64,000 bases of DNA from Micromonospora chersina (GTDB taxonomy: Bacteria > Actinomycetota > Actinomycetes > Mycobacteriales > Micromonosporaceae). The stretch covers positions 3,658,001-3,722,000 of the forward strand of contig NZ_FMIB01000002.1 in NCBI RefSeq assembly GCF_900091475.1, given 5' to 3'. A program made the translations under genes and the position numbers. The notes under the pieces were generated by a model, which was not told the DNA's origin, ran no database searches, and saw only the letters and a list, made by a program, of their open reading frames with translations. Shown here in pieces: positions 15,545 to 25,619 of this stretch (positions are counted from its first letter, which is position 1; each line of letters begins with the position of its first letter).

Positions 15545-18081
15545 CCCTCGCCCCTCTCCTCGGCGGCGGGCAGCCGCAACACCATGGTCAGCCCTCCGCC
15601 CGGGGTGGTCTCCGGGGTGATGCTGCCACCCATCGCCTCGGCCAGCCCGCGCGACAGGGCGAGCCCGAGCCCGACCCCGGTCTGGTTGTCCCGGTCGCCG
15701 AGACGCTGGAACGGGAGGAAGACGTGCTCCCACTGGTCCTCGGGGATGCCCGGCCCGGTGTCGATGACCCGCAGCTCGACCTGCCCGGCGTGGGCGCTGG
15801 CGGTGATGGTGGGCGGCCGGCCGGGCGGGCTGTGCCGCAGCGCGTTGGCCACGATGTTGACCAGCACCCGCTCCAGCAGGCCCGGGTCGGCGGCGGCGGC
15901 CGGCAGGTCGGCGGGGATGTCCGTGGTGACGTCGGCCGCCGATGGGCCCAGCTCGTCCAGGGCCCGCGGTACGGCGTCCTCCAGCCCGATCGCGGTCGCG
16001 GTGACGCCGAGCGCGCCGGCTTGGAGCCGGCTCATGTCGAGCAGGTTCGCCACGAGCCGGCCCAGCCGGTCCAGCGACTCGTCGGCGGTGGCCAGCAGTT
16101 CCTCGCGGTCGTCGGCGTCGAACTCGACGTCGTGGCTGCGCAGGCTGCTCACGGCCGCCTTCGCCGAGGCCAGCGGCGTACGCAGGTCGTGGCTGACGGC
16201 GGCGAGCAGCGCGGTGCGCATCCGGTCGGCCTCGGCGAGCGGCCGGACCGCGGCGGCCTCCGCGGCGAGGCGTTCCTGGCGCAGCGCGACGGCGGCCTGG
16301 GCGGCGAACGCCTCGACCACCCGCCGGTCGGCGGCCTCCAGCCGGCGACCGGCGAGGACCACGGTGAGCCGGTCGTCGACGGGCACGGCGGTCTCCCCGG
16401 CGCCGGGGCTGCCCGGCGGCGCCTCCCCGACGCTCGCCACCACCCGCCAGGCCGCCGCCTCCCGGGCCCGGCCCGGCCGCCCCTCCGCCTCCGCCACCAG
16501 TTCCAGCACGCTCACCGCGCGCAACGCGAAGGTCTCCCGCAGCTGGTCGAGAAGCGCGGGCAGCGGCCGTTCACCGCGCAGCACCCCACCGGCCACGGTG
16601 GCCAGGGTCTGCGCGTCCGCCGAGGCCCGGGCGGCCTCCCGGGTACGCCGGGCGGCCACGTCCACCACCCAGCTCACCGCGATGGCCACCCCGACGAACA
16701 CGCCGAGGGCGAGGAGATTGTCCGCCTCGGCGATGGTCAGCGTGTGGAACGGCGGGGTGAAGAACCAGTTCAGCAGCAGCGAGCTGCCCAGCGCGGCGAC
16801 CAGCGCCGGCCACATCCCACCGACCAGCGCCACCCCGACCACCCCGGCCAGGAAGAGCAGGATGTCGTTGGTCAGGCTGAGGTCGGGCAGGGCCGCGAGG
16901 AGCAGGGTCAGCAGGGGCATGCCGAGCACCGCGAGCGCGTAACCGAGCAGCCGGCGCCGCCGGGACAGCGCGGCCGGCACCTCCGCCGCCCGCCGGCCCC
17001 GGCCGGCCTCGGGATGGGTCACCAGGTGCACGTCGATCGGCCCGGAGAGCGCCGTGGTGGTGACCCCGACGCCCCGGGAGAGCAGCTGGGCGAAGCGCCC
17101 GCGCCGGCTCGCGCCGAGCACCAGCTGGGTGGCGTTGACGCCGCGGGCGAAGTCGAGCAGCGCCGCCGGGATGTTCGCGCCGAGCACCTGGTGGTACGTC
17201 CCGCCCAGGCTCTCCACCAGCACCCGTTGCCGGGCCAGCCGGGCCGGGTCGGCCCCGGCCAGCCCGTCGCTGCGCGCCACGTGCACGGCGAGCAGGTCGG
17301 CGCCCTTCCCGCGGGCGGCGATCCGGGCCGCCCGGCGGATCAGCGTCTCCCCCTCCGGCCCGCCGGTCAGGGCGACGACCACCCGCTCCCGGGCCTCCCA
17401 GGTGGCCGAGATCCCCTGCTGCGCCCGGTACGCGTCGAGCTGCTCGTCGACCTTGTCGGCCAGCCAGAGCAGGGCCAGCTCGCGCAGCGCGGTGAGGTTG
17501 CCGACCCGGAAGTAGTTCCCGAGGGCCGCGTCGATCTTGTCCGGGCGGTAGATGTTGCCGTGGGCCATCCGGCGGCGCAGCGCCTCCGGGGTCATGTCGA
17601 CAAGCTCGACCTGCTCGGCGGCGCGGACCACCTGGTCGGGCAGGGTCTCCCGCTGGGTGGTGCCGGTGATCTGGGTGACGACGTCGTTGAGCGACTCCAG
17701 GTGCTGGATGTTCACGGTGGTGAGCACGCTGATCCCGGCGTCGAGCAGCTCCTGGACGTCCTGCCAGCGCTTCTCGTTGCGGGAGCCGGGCACGTTGGTG
17801 TGTGCCAGCTCGTCGACGACGGCGACCTCGGGGTGCCGGGCCAGCACGGCGTCGAGGTCCATCTCGGTGAATTCGGCCGCGCGATAGATCATCGAACGGC
17901 GCGGCACCACCTCCAGGTCACCGACCATGGCGGCGGTGTGCGGCCGGCCGTGCGTCTCGACCAGCCCGATCACCACGTCGGTGCCGCGCTCGGCCCGCCG
18001 CTGGGCCTCCTCCAGCATCGCGTACGTCTTGCCGACGCCGGGGGCGGCCCCGAGGTAGATGCGGAGTTCTCCCCTGGCCAC
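15541..18081 (-). CDS. kdpD: KdpD sensor histidine kinase
   Basis: 846 aa. The N-terminal KdpD domain has Walker-A-like GAAPGVGKTYAML (~residues 11-23) and the DELAHTN motif. A universal-stress-like domain (~250-370) and four clustered transmembrane helices (~380-480) follow. A GAF-like region precedes the kinase core with the phospho-histidine box AAVSHDLRTPL (~620) and the N, G1 and G2 boxes (NIVANALRHS, DTGPGIP, GVGLGLALSRG). KdpD senses K+ limitation and, in some bacteria, c-di-AMP through the Usp domain. It is located after kdpC with a 17-bp gap. Confidence 0.96.
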   Translation of the reverse strand: MARGELRIYLGAAPGVGKTYAMLEEAQRRAERGTDVVIGLVETHGRPHTAAMVGDLEVVPRRSMIYRAAEFTEMDLDAVLARHPEVAVVDELAHTNVPGSRNEKRWQDVQELLDAGISVLTTVNIQHLESLNDVVTQITGTTQRETLPDQVVRAAEQVELVDMTPEALRRRMAHGNIYRPDKIDAALGNYFRVGNLTALRELALLWLADKVDEQLDAYRAQQGISATWEARERVVVALTGGPEGETLIRRAARIAARGKGADLLAVHVARSDGLAGADPARLARQRVLVESLGGTYHQVLGANIPAALLDFARGVNATQLVLGASRRGRFAQLLSRGVGVTTTALSGPIDVHLVTHPEAGRGRRAAEVPAALSRRRRLLGYALAVLGMPLLTLLLAALPDLSLTNDILLFLAGVVGVALVGGMWPALVAALGSSLLLNWFFTPPFHTLTIAEADNLLALGVFVGVAIAVSWVVDVAARRTREAARASADAQTLATVAGGVLRGERPLPALLDQLRETFALRAVSVLELVAEAEGRPGRAREAAAWRVVASVGEAPPGSPGAGETAVPVDDRLTVVLAGRRLEAADRRVVEAFAAQAAVALRQERLAAEAAAVRPLAEADRMRTALLAAVSHDLRTPLASAKAAVSSLRSHDVEFDADDREELLATADESLDRLGRLVANLLDMSRLQAGALGVTATAIGLEDAVPRALDELGPSAADVTTDIPADLPAAAADPGLLERVLVNIVANALRHSPPGRPPTITASAHAGQVELRVIDTGPGIPEDQWEHVFLPFQRLGDRDNQTGVGLGLALSRGLAEAMGGSITPETTPGGGLTMVLRLPAAEERGEG

Positions 18082-18098
18082 GGCACCATCCTCCCTGA

Positions 18099-18980
18099 TC
18101 AGCGGGCGGGGAACTGCCGGTCGAGCGCCAGGTTGAGGTCGAGGACGTTCACCCCGGGCTCGCCCATGAAGCCGAGCGCCCGGCCCGTGGTGTGCCGTTC
18201 GACAAGCCTCCGGACCGCCGCCGGGTCCGCGCCGCGCTCGCGCGCCACCCGGGCCACCTGGATCTCCGCGTACGCCGGGGAGATGTGCGGGTCGAGCCCG
18301 CTGGCGCTGGCGGTGACCGCGTCGGCGGGGACGGCGGACCGGGCGGGCGCGTCGCCCCGGACGGGGGTGACCAGGCCGCCCTCGGCCACGTAGTCGTGGC
18401 CGGGCTCGGCCAGCTCCACCGGCACGCCCTGCCAGGTGCCGACGAACGGCGTCGCCGGCGCGACCTGGTTGACGCTCACCACCCGGGTGATCCGCCCGGT
18501 CAGCCCGTCGGCACGGAACACGGCCAGCACCGCGCCGACGCCGTCCGGGGTGCAGTAGGGCCGCCGCCCGTCGACGCCGTCGAGTTCGCCGACCGCCCTG
18601 CTGCGGGAGCAGACCTGGGTGAGCAGGCTCCGCGTCGAGTCGTCGGGGTCGGTGGCGATGGTGTCGACCACGCTCTCCGGCCCGAGGTTGCTGGCCGAGG
18701 TGGAGGTGGGGTCGTAGCCCTCGCCGGCGCCCGACGGCCGGGACTGGAAGTAGCGCGGGACGGGGTTGCCGTCCGCGTCGGTGAAGGACTGGCCGATGAG
18801 CGAGCTGCCCGCGGTCGTGCCGTTCACGCGCACCAGCGAGCCCTCGGCCTTGCCGTCGAGCCCGGGGACCCGGCCGACGGCGACCAGGGCCAGCGGGTAG
18901 GCGAGGCCGAGCAGGACGGTGAAGACGAGCAGCGCGCGCAGGGCGGCCAGGTGCTGGGAGAGCCAGGAAGGAAGGCGCAT
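18099..18980 (-). CDS. kdpC: KdpC subunit
   Basis: 293 aa, longer than the ~190 aa of E. coli KdpC. A single N-terminal transmembrane helix (~16-36, LLVFTVLLGLAYPLALVAV) is followed by GSSLIGQSFTDADGNPVPRYF and, near the end, ASGLDPHISPAYAEIQVARVA, the KdpC signature. An inserted ~100-residue segment between these blocks (VVDTIATDPDDSTRS...VNQVAPATPF) is typical of actinobacteria. KdpC stabilises the KdpFABC complex. ATG 18980 forms a TGATG overlap with the kdpB stop. Confidence 0.95.
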   Translation of the reverse strand: MRLPSWLSQHLAALRALLVFTVLLGLAYPLALVAVGRVPGLDGKAEGSLVRVNGTTAGSSLIGQSFTDADGNPVPRYFQSRPSGAGEGYDPTSTSASNLGPESVVDTIATDPDDSTRSLLTQVCSRSRAVGELDGVDGRRPYCTPDGVGAVLAVFRADGLTGRITRVVSVNQVAPATPFVGTWQGVPVELAEPGHDYVAEGGLVTPVRGDAPARSAVPADAVTASASGLDPHISPAYAEIQVARVARERGADPAAVRRLVERHTTGRALGFMGEPGVNVLDLNLALDRQFPAR

Positions 18981-21166
18981 CACGAGATCCCCGGGATGAA
19001 CTGGATGAGCAGGTCGATGAGCTTGATGCCGATGAACGGCACGATGATTCCGCCGAGGCCGTAGACCAGCAGGTTGCGGCTGAGCAGCTTCGACGCGGCA
19101 GCCGGGCGGTAGCGCACGCCCCGCAGGGCCAGCGGGATCAACGCGACGATGATGATCGCGTTGAAGACGACAGCGGACAGGATCGCCGACTCCGGGCTGG
19201 CCAGCCGCATGACGTTCAGCCGGTCCAGGCTCGGGTAGATGCCGGCGAACATGGCCGGGATGATCGCGAAGTACTTGGCGATGTCGTTCGAGATGCTGAA
19301 CGTGGTCAGCGCCCCACGCGTGATCAGCAACTGCTTGCCGATCTCGACGATCTCGATGAGCTTGGTCGGGTCGGAGTCGAGGTCGACCATGTTGCCGGCC
19401 TCCTTGGCGGCCGACGTGCCGGTGTTCATGGCCACGCCGACGTCGGCCTGGGCGAGGGCCGGCGCGTCATTGGTGCCGTCGCCGGTCATCGCGACCAGCC
19501 GGCCGCCCTCCTGCTCCTTGCGGATCAGGGCGAGCTTGTCCTCCGGCGTGGCCTCGGCGAGGAAGTCGTCCACCCCGGCCTCGTCCGCGATGGCCTTGGC
19601 CGTACGCGGGTTGTCACCGGTGATCATGACGGTCCGGATGCCCATCCGGCGCATCTCGTCGAACCGCTCCTTCATCCCCGTCTTGACGATGTCCTTCAGG
19701 TGGATGACGCCGAGCGTGCGGGCCGGTTGGCCGTCGAGGTGCTCGGCGACGACGAGCGGGGTGCCGCCGATGCCGCTGATCTCGTCGACGAGCTGCCCCA
19801 CCTGCTCGGTCGGGTGGCCGCCGTTCTCGCGGACCCACTTCATGACCGCGGCGGCGGCGCCCTTGCGGATCTGCCGCACGGGCCCGTCGTCCGGAGTGAG
19901 GTCGACGCCGCTCATCCGGGTCTGGGCGGTGAACGGCACGAAGGTGGCGTGCGGGATGAAGCCGGGCTCGCGCTCGCGCAGCCCGAACTCGTTCTTCGCC
20001 AGGACCACGATGGAGCGGCCTTCGGGGGTCTCGTCGGCGAGGCTGGACAGCTGCGCCGCGTCGGCGACGTCGGCGGCCGTCACGCCCTCCACGGGGAGGA
20101 ACTCGTCCGCCTGCCGGTTGCCGAGGGTGATCGTGCCGGTCTTGTCGAGCAGCAGCGTGTTCACGTCCCCGGCCGCCTCGACGGCCCGGCCGCTCATGGC
20201 GAGCACGTTGCGCTGCACGAGGCGGTCCATGCCGGCGATGCCGATGGCCGACAGCAGTGCCCCGATGGTGGTCGGGATCAGGCAGACCAGCAGCGACACC
20301 AGCACCACACCGGTGACCCCGGCGTCGGTGACCGCGCCGGAGTCGGGTGCGGCAGCCTGGTAGGTCTTGGAGAAGATGGCGAGCGGCTGGAGCGTGACCA
20401 CGGCCAGCAGGAAGATGATCGTGAGCGCGGCGAGCAGGATGTTCAGCGCGATCTCGTTCGGGGTCTTCTGCCGGTTGGCTCCCTCGACCAGGTTGATCAT
20501 CCGGTCGATGAAGCTCTCCCCCGGCTTCTGGGTGATCATCACGACGATCCGGTCGGAGAGCACCCTCGTGCCGCCGGTGACCGCGCTGCGGTCACCCCCG
20601 GATTCCCGGATCACCGGCGCGGACTCGCCGGTGATGGCGGACTCGTCGACGCTGGCGATGCCCTCGACCACGTCCCCGTCGCCGGGGATGACCTCTCCGG
20701 CCTCGACCACGACGACGTCGCCCTGCCGCAGTTGCGGAGCGGGCACCGACTCGGTGCGGAAGGTCCCGGGCGCGGCGCCAGGGGTCCAGCCCAGGGCGCG
20801 GGTGGCGACCGTGTCCGTCTTCGCCTTCCGGAGAGCGGCGGCCTGGGCCTTGCCCCGGCCCTCCGCGACGGCCTCGGCGAGGTTCGCGAAGATCACCGTC
20901 AGCCAGAGCCAGACCGTGATCGCCCAGGCGAACACCGACGGATCCGCCACGGCGAGGACGGTGGTGAACAGCGCGCCGATCTCGACGATCAGCATCACCG
21001 GGTTGCGCCACAGGGTGCGCGGGTCGAGCTTGCGCAGCGCGTCGGGCAGGGACCGGACGAGTTGCCTCGGGTCGAGCAGTCCGCCGCCCCGGTTGCCGTG
21101 GGTGGCGGGTGTGCCGGCGGTGGGGGCGTCCGCCGTACCGTGCGGTGCCGGCGTGGAGGTGGTCAT
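18980..21166 (-). CDS. kdpB: KdpB, P-type ATPase subunit
   Basis: 728 aa. It has the phosphorylation motif [11 protein letters not shown], the phosphatase-like TGES in the actuator domain ([10 protein letters not shown]), nucleotide-binding [14 protein letters not shown], and the hinge [16 protein letters not shown]. Several helices near the N-terminus (~60-100) and mid-sequence match KdpB. It hydrolyses ATP to drive K+ uptake by KdpA. I chose ATG 21166, with GAGAG six bases upstream. ATG 21181 and a GTG at 21190 overlapping the kdpA stop are alternatives. Confidence 0.96.
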   Translation of the reverse strand: MTTSTPAPHGTADAPTAGTPATHGNRGGGLLDPRQLVRSLPDALRKLDPRTLWRNPVMLIVEIGALFTTVLAVADPSVFAWAITVWLWLTVIFANLAEAVAEGRGKAQAAALRKAKTDTVATRALGWTPGAAPGTFRTESVPAPQLRQGDVVVVEAGEVIPGDGDVVEGIASVDESAITGESAPVIRESGGDRSAVTGGTRVLSDRIVVMITQKPGESFIDRMINLVEGANRQKTPNEIALNILLAALTIIFLLAVVTLQPLAIFSKTYQAAAPDSGAVTDAGVTGVVLVSLLVCLIPTTIGALLSAIGIAGMDRLVQRNVLAMSGRAVEAAGDVNTLLLDKTGTITLGNRQADEFLPVEGVTAADVADAAQLSSLADETPEGRSIVVLAKNEFGLREREPGFIPHATFVPFTAQTRMSGVDLTPDDGPVRQIRKGAAAAVMKWVRENGGHPTEQVGQLVDEISGIGGTPLVVAEHLDGQPARTLGVIHLKDIVKTGMKERFDEMRRMGIRTVMITGDNPRTAKAIADEAGVDDFLAEATPEDKLALIRKEQEGGRLVAMTGDGTNDAPALAQADVGVAMNTGTSAAKEAGNMVDLDSDPTKLIEIVEIGKQLLITRGALTTFSISNDIAKYFAIIPAMFAGIYPSLDRLNVMRLASPESAILSAVVFNAIIIVALIPLALRGVRYRPAAASKLLSRNLLVYGLGGIIVPFIGIKLIDLLIQFIPGIS

Positions 21167-21186
21167 GTCGTTCTCTCTCATGGTGG

Positions 21187-22842
21187 TCACAGCCCCTCGG
21201 CGAGGGGGCCGAGCGCGAGGGCCGGCAGGAAGGTGAGCGCCACGAGGACCACCGTGACGCCGACGACCATCCCGACGAACAGCGGCCGGTGGGTCGGCAG
21301 GGTGCCCTCGGAGGCGGGGGTGGGCTGCTGGCGGGCGAGCGAACCGGCCAGCGCGAGCACGAAGACGATCGGCAGGAACCGGCCGAGCAGCATGCACAAC
21401 CCCAGCGCGGTGTTCCACCACGGCGTGCTCACCGTGATGCCCGCGAAGGCGGAGCCGTTGTTGTTGCTCGCCGAGGTGAATGCGTAGAGGACCTCGGACA
21501 GGCCGTGCGGGCCGACGTTCAAGGCCGTCGAGTTGTTGCCCGTGGCGAATGCCGCCGCCGTGCCGGCCAACACGAGCGCCGGAGTCACCAGGAAGTACAG
21601 CGACGCCAGCTTGATCTCGCGGGAACTGATCTTCTTGCCGACGTACTCCGGCGTGCGGCCGACCATCAGGCCCGCCACGAACACCGTGATCACCGCGAGG
21701 ACCAGTAGGCCGTACAGGCCGGCGCCGACACCGCCGGGCGCCACCTCACCGAGCATCATGTTGAGGATCAACATCCCGCCGCCGAGCGCCGTGTACGAGT
21801 CGTGGAACGAGTCGACCGAGCCGGTGGAGGTCAGCGTGGTCGACGACGCGAACATGGCCGAGTTGGACACGCCGAACCGCGTCTCCTTGCCCTCGAGCGC
21901 CGCGCTGACCGCCTGCGGCACGGTGCCGCTGTGCGCCAGCTCGAACCCGTTGGTCACGGCGATGCTGCCCAGCGCCAGGATCGCCATGACGGCGACGATC
22001 GCGTACCCCTGCCGGTTCTGCCCCACCATGCGGCCGAAGACGCGGGGCAGGCTGAACGGGATCACCAGCAGCAGGAAGATCTCGATCCAGTTCGTCCAGC
22101 CCGTCGGGTTCTCGAACGGGTGGGCGCTGTTGACGTTGTAGAAGCCGCCGCCGTTGGTGCCGAGGTCCTTGATCGCCTCCTGGCTGGCGACCGGTCCGCC
22201 GGTGACGTGCTGGGTGGCGCCGGTCAGGGTGGTGACGTCGGTGCCGGCCGACAGGTTCTGCACCGCACCGCCGATCATCAGCGCGATCGTGGCGAGCACG
22301 CAGACCGGCAGCAGGACGCGCAGGGTGATCCGGGTCAGGTCGACCCAGAAGTTGCCCAGCTCACCGGTGCGGCTGCGGGCGAAGCCGCGGACCAGGGCGA
22401 CCGCCACGGCGATGCCGACCGCGGCCGAGACGAAGTTCTGCACGGCCAGGCCGGCCATCTGCACCAGGTGGCCCATGGTCGACTCGCCCGAGTACCACTG
22501 CCAGTTCGTGTTGGTCACGAACGAGACCGCGGTGTTCCAGGCGCCGTGCGTCATAACCGGTGGCAGCCCCAGGGAGAGCCACAGGTGGTTCTGCAGCCGC
22601 ATGAACGCGTACAGGAAGAGGATCGACACGGCAGAGAAGGCCAGCAGGCTGCGGGCGTACACGCCCCAGGTCTGCTCGGCGGCCGGGTTCACCCCGACCA
22701 GGCGGTAGATGCCCCGCTCGACCCGGGAGTGCCGGGTGCCGGAGACCACCCGGTACAGGTAGTCACCGAACGGCCGGTAGACGGCGACGAGCGCCGCCAC
22801 CAGGGACACGATGAACAGCACACCGGCTGCTGTCGTGCTCAT
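21187..22842 (-). CDS. kdpA: KdpA, K+-translocating subunit
   Basis: 551 aa with ~10 transmembrane helices and four selectivity-filter-like loops. Recognisable blocks include [34 protein letters not shown] (filter 1 region), [20 protein letters not shown] and [12 protein letters not shown], all canonical KdpA. ATG 22842 forms a TGATG overlap with the kdpF stop. As the ion-binding channel-like subunit, it works with KdpB, KdpC and KdpF in the membrane. Confidence 0.97.
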   Translation of the reverse strand: MSTTAAGVLFIVSLVAALVAVYRPFGDYLYRVVSGTRHSRVERGIYRLVGVNPAAEQTWGVYARSLLAFSAVSILFLYAFMRLQNHLWLSLGLPPVMTHGAWNTAVSFVTNTNWQWYSGESTMGHLVQMAGLAVQNFVSAAVGIAVAVALVRGFARSRTGELGNFWVDLTRITLRVLLPVCVLATIALMIGGAVQNLSAGTDVTTLTGATQHVTGGPVASQEAIKDLGTNGGGFYNVNSAHPFENPTGWTNWIEIFLLLVIPFSLPRVFGRMVGQNRQGYAIVAVMAILALGSIAVTNGFELAHSGTVPQAVSAALEGKETRFGVSNSAMFASSTTLTSTGSVDSFHDSYTALGGGMLILNMMLGEVAPGGVGAGLYGLLVLAVITVFVAGLMVGRTPEYVGKKISSREIKLASLYFLVTPALVLAGTAAAFATGNNSTALNVGPHGLSEVLYAFTSASNNNGSAFAGITVSTPWWNTALGLCMLLGRFLPIVFVLALAGSLARQQPTPASEGTLPTHRPLFVGMVVGVTVVLVALTFLPALALGPLAEGL

Positions 22843-22931
22843 CAGAACCGCTCCGGGAGCAGCAGGGCGACGACCAGGAACACGCCCAGGCCGATCGCCA
22901 GCACCAGGCCGACGGCGTTGACGGTGCTCAC
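22842..22931 (-). CDS. kdpF: KdpF small membrane subunit
   Basis: 29 aa: a single hydrophobic helix ([20 protein letters not shown]) and the end ERF, as in other KdpF peptides (~29 aa). GTG 22931 overlaps the stop of the upstream 27-codon gene and its TGA overlaps kdpA's ATG. KdpF packs between KdpA and KdpB and stabilises the complex. Confidence 0.9.
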   Translation of the reverse strand: MSTVNAVGLVLAIGLGVFLVVALLLPERF

Positions 22932-23011
22932 AGCTTCTCCACACCCCTCACGACGAGGGCGAGAGCCGCGAACAGCCCCACCGTCACCAGCACGAACACC
23001 ACGTCGGACAC
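22928..23011 (-). CDS. 27-aa membrane peptide leading the kdp operon
   Basis: GTG 23011, with AGAGGAG six bases upstream, opens a 27-codon frame: [20 protein letters not shown] then a charged end RGVEKL. The one transmembrane helix and basic tail make it a KdpF-sized peptide, but it is a different sequence. Its stop overlaps kdpF's start (GTGA). Comparable short ORFs occur ahead of kdpF in other actinomycetes, to my knowledge without a tested function. The strong ribosome site and the coupling support that it is translated. Confidence 0.7.
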   Translation of the reverse strand: MSDVVFVLVTVGLFAALALVVRGVEKL

Positions 23012-23387
23012 GGCTGACTCCTCTTACCGGACGTTGTCGGGCGACCGTCTTGTGGTCGCGCCGGCCCATCACAACGCCGGTTCGAGCGAGCGGACAGGGG
23101 CTATAACGGGACCGTGACGGCGCCCGCCGGTTTCTTGACGCGCCTTTCACGCGGTCCGGCGCCTCGGGTGAGCCCGGTCACCCGGCGTACGCCCGCCGTC
23201 GACGCGGCGGAGGTGCCGCTCATCGGCACGTGCCTGGAGAGGATCCGCGATGCGGTGACCTGCCGGCGGCGTTCGTCGTCACGCCGGCAGGCGTGCCGGC
23301 GGCCCGGAGCGGGCGGGTTTTCACGCCCGGCGGGCCGCCGTGGAACTCAGCGTCGGCGACCAGGGCCGACGCGGTGAAGGGGGTGCG
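23012..23387. other. Gene-free stretch upstream of kdp
   Basis: The 376 bases between the kdp leader peptide and the next gene hold no convincing coding frame on either strand. The kdp promoter and any KdpE site must lie in the part nearest 23012, but no clear -10/-35 pair could be picked. A small hairpin (GCCGGCA-GGCG-TGCCGGC, 23283-23300) lies in the distal half and could end transcription of the 71-aa gene. No riboswitch of the c-di-AMP type was recognised here. Confidence 0.5.
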
Positions 23388-23603
23388 TCAGCGCCGCACC
23401 TCGCGCCAGCCGGCGCCGCTGCCGCGCCACGCACCGGCCAGGATGCTCGCCGAGCCCCGGCTCGGGCATTCCTGGATCTTCGACCGGCCGGCGGCGCCGC
23501 CGATCTGGGCCTGCACTTCCCAGCGCTGCCCGTCCGTGCGGATGTAGACGTCACGGCGCCCACGCGGGGCGCTGACCCCGTTCCACCAGTGCTCCTCGAC
23601 CAT
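23388..23603 (-). CDS. Small conserved-looking hypothetical protein (71 aa)
   Basis: 71 aa: MVEEHWWNGVSAPRGRRDVY, then IRTDGQRWEVQAQIGG and a C-terminal SILAGAWRGSGAGWREVRR. The sequence reads like a real protein (tryptophans, DVYIRTDGQRWEV strand pattern) and not an out-of-frame shadow. ATG 23603 or GTG 23606 could start it; no strong ribosome site precedes either. Its function is unknown. It lies 65 bp downstream of the esterase gene on the same strand. Confidence 0.6.
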   Translation of the reverse strand: MVEEHWWNGVSAPRGRRDVYIRTDGQRWEVQAQIGGAAGRSKIQECPSRGSASILAGAWRGSGAGWREVRR

Positions 23604-23668
23604 CACGTGGTGACGGTATCGCAGCAGCCGACCGGCCCGCACCTGCCGGTACGGGCCGGATTCCCGGC

Positions 23669-24703
23669 TCAGCCGTCCAGACGGCGCACCATGTTCATGA
23701 TCGTCTCGACCTGGGCACCTCCCTTGATCGGATAGTTCGTCGCGCCGAGGTAGCCCCACCAGTCCCAGCAGCCGTTCGGGTTCACCCCGCTGGCGACCGC
23801 CTGCGGATAGAGCACGATGAGTCGGTTGGTGTCGGCGTACTGGTTGAGGTTGGCCCGGTCGACGAAGGCGGTGCCGACCTTCGCGTACCCCTGGGCGCAG
23901 CCGTGCAGGGCGACCAGCAGGCGGCAGGTGGTCCCGGCGGCGCAGGTGCTCGGCACGTACGCGAAGCCGTTGGCGTCCATGCTCAGCCCGTTGGCCCAGC
24001 CGTTGGTGGCGAAGGTGTCCTGACCGAACCGGATCAGGGTGCCGCCCAGCGGGCCGGTGTTCGGCGCGGCGACCGAGCCGAGCAGCTTGCCGAGGAAGGC
24101 GCCCTGCGGGTCGGTGCCGCAGTCGGCGAGGAACGGCGAGGCGGTGGCCGTGCACCCCACAGTGCCGTACGGGGTGACCCAGGAGTGGCCGGCCGCGCTG
24201 CCGGAGTCGTAGCGGACGCTCGCCCCGAAGTCCTGGTAGTACCGGACCAGGTCGTCGGTGACCGACTTCTTCACGGTGCCGTCGTTGCCGCCGTGGTAGA
24301 CGTACACCGGCTGGCCGGCGAGGTTGCCGGTGCCGTCGACCCAGCCGTAGGACGCCCAGGTGCGGGTGTAGCTCTCCAGGGTGGCGACGTGGGTCGGGTA
24401 GAGGTTGTCGCCGCAGCCGTAGAGGGCCTGGGAGACGTTGTTCTGGGCGCAGTAGTAGGGGCCGGCCGCGAAGATCGCGGCGCCCCGGATCCGCGCCGAG
24501 TAGGCCACCTGGAGCTGGGTGGCCATGTACCCGCCGGAGGAGACCCCGGCGACGTACACGGCGGAGACCGGGTAGCTGCGCAGCGAGCCGGCGACCGGCG
24601 TCTTGGTGTAGGGCGTGCTCGCGGCCCGGGCGGCGACGCCGCCGGGCAGGACCAGGAGGAGGGCCGCGGCGAGGGTGGCGGCGGCTTTCCACGGTGTCTT
24701 CAT
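23669..24703 (-). CDS. Secreted PHB-depolymerase-like esterase
   Basis: 344 aa. The Sec signal peptide is at residues 1-28 (LAAALLLVLPGGVAARAA). The lipase-box-like GVSSG puts the nucleophile at S55 (VYVAGVSSGGYMA). It has a His-containing AAGHSWVTPYG block and a final CWDWWGYLGATNY segment, together matching extracellular poly(3-hydroxybutyrate) depolymerase/LpqC-type esterases (with a GYAKVGTAFVDRANLNQYAD core). Seven to eight cysteines suggest disulfides. GGGAG precedes ATG 24703 by 6 nt. It likely acts on short-chain polyesters outside the cell; the substrate is not proven. Confidence 0.88.
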   Translation of the reverse strand: MKTPWKAAATLAAALLLVLPGGVAARAASTPYTKTPVAGSLRSYPVSAVYVAGVSSGGYMATQLQVAYSARIRGAAIFAAGPYYCAQNNVSQALYGCGDNLYPTHVATLESYTRTWASYGWVDGTGNLAGQPVYVYHGGNDGTVKKSVTDDLVRYYQDFGASVRYDSGSAAGHSWVTPYGTVGCTATASPFLADCGTDPQGAFLGKLLGSVAAPNTGPLGGTLIRFGQDTFATNGWANGLSMDANGFAYVPSTCAAGTTCRLLVALHGCAQGYAKVGTAFVDRANLNQYADTNRLIVLYPQAVASGVNPNGCWDWWGYLGATNYPIKGGAQVETIMNMVRRLDG

Positions 24704-24863
24704 GGCGTTCTCCCGTCGGAGCGCCGGCGGGACGGCCGGCGTGCCGGCACGCTAACGTGACATAGACCACAGCAGATATCCGCGTGGCCGACACCTCGGC
24801 GACGGCGGCGGTGTGGCCGGCCCACGGTCGTTTCCGCCCCGCCCGGCCGGGTACGCGCCGGAC

Positions 24864-25619
24864 ATGCCCGAGGGTCACCTCATCCACCGGTACGCACGGG
24901 AGCAGCACGATGCGCTCGCCGGGAGCGACGTCACGCTCTCCAGCCCGCAGGGGCGCTTCGACCCGGCCCCCTACGCGGGACGGCCGCTGCGGGCCGTCGA
25001 GGCCGACGGCAAGCACCTGCTCTACCACTTTCCCGACGCGCCCGTCCTGCACGTGCACCTCGGCATGCGCGGGCTCTTCCTGCGCTACGACGACCCGGCC
25101 GTCCCACCCCGCCCCGGCACCCGGCTGCGGCTGGCCGGCCCGGCGGTGGCGTACGACCTCATCGCGCCGATCCGCTGCGAGCCGCTGCCGGCGGACGCGG
25201 AACGCGCGCTGCGGGCCTCGCTCGGGCCCGACCCCCTGCGGGCCGACGCCGACCCGGCCGAGGCGGTCCGCCGGCTCACCGCGGCCGGGGCGCCGGTGGG
25301 CGCCGCGCTGCTCGACCAGGCGGTCTGGGCCGGCATCGGCAACGCCTGGCGGGCCGAACTGCTCTTCCTGGCCGGGCTGGACCCGGACGCCCGCTCGGTG
25401 GACGTTCCGGCGGCGGAGCGCCTGTGGCGGCTCGCCGTCGTCCACCTCGCGCTCGGCCGGGACCTCGGCCAGGTGGTCAGCGACCCGGCCGCGCCGGACG
25501 AGCGGTGGGTGTACAAGCGGGAGCGCTGCCGCCGCTGCGGCAGCCCGGTGCGGACCTGGCAGCTGGGCGGCCGCACCGCGTACGCGTGCCCGGTGGACCA
25601 GCCGGCGGGCGGGCCCTAG
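24864..25619 (+). CDS. Fpg/Nei-family DNA glycosylase with degenerate zinc finger
   Basis: 251 aa. It begins MPEGHLIHR, with catalytic Pro2 and Glu3 after methionine removal, as in Nei (endonuclease VIII). The helix-two-turn-helix includes LLDQAVWAGIGNAWRAELLF. The C-terminal zinc finger reads CRRCGSP...YACPVDQP: the fourth ligand, normally Cys in CPxC, is Asp here (GAC). Nei-type enzymes excise oxidised pyrimidines through a Schiff base on Pro1. ATG 24864 is set by the MPEG start. It overlaps the convergent kinase gene by 4 bp. Zinc binding may be weakened or use Asp. Confidence 0.88.
   Translation: MPEGHLIHRYAREQHDALAGSDVTLSSPQGRFDPAPYAGRPLRAVEADGKHLLYHFPDAPVLHVHLGMRGLFLRYDDPAVPPRPGTRLRLAGPAVAYDLIAPIRCEPLPADAERALRASLGPDPLRADADPAEAVRRLTAAGAPVGAALLDQAVWAGIGNAWRAELLFLAGLDPDARSVDVPAAERLWRLAVVHLALGRDLGQVVSDPAAPDERWVYKRERCRRCGSPVRTWQLGGRTAYACPVDQPAGGP

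Noticed and set aside
22842-23106. c-di-AMP riboswitch upstream of the kdp operon
   Set aside because: I looked for the GGGTGAATCC / GTCAGCTAACC blocks before the kdp genes, as kdp genes in other phyla have them, and found none.
23114-23547. Plus-strand ORFs upstream of kdp
   Set aside because: No ribosome site, Arg/Pro-rich low-complexity translation, and overlap with the better 71-aa minus-strand gene.
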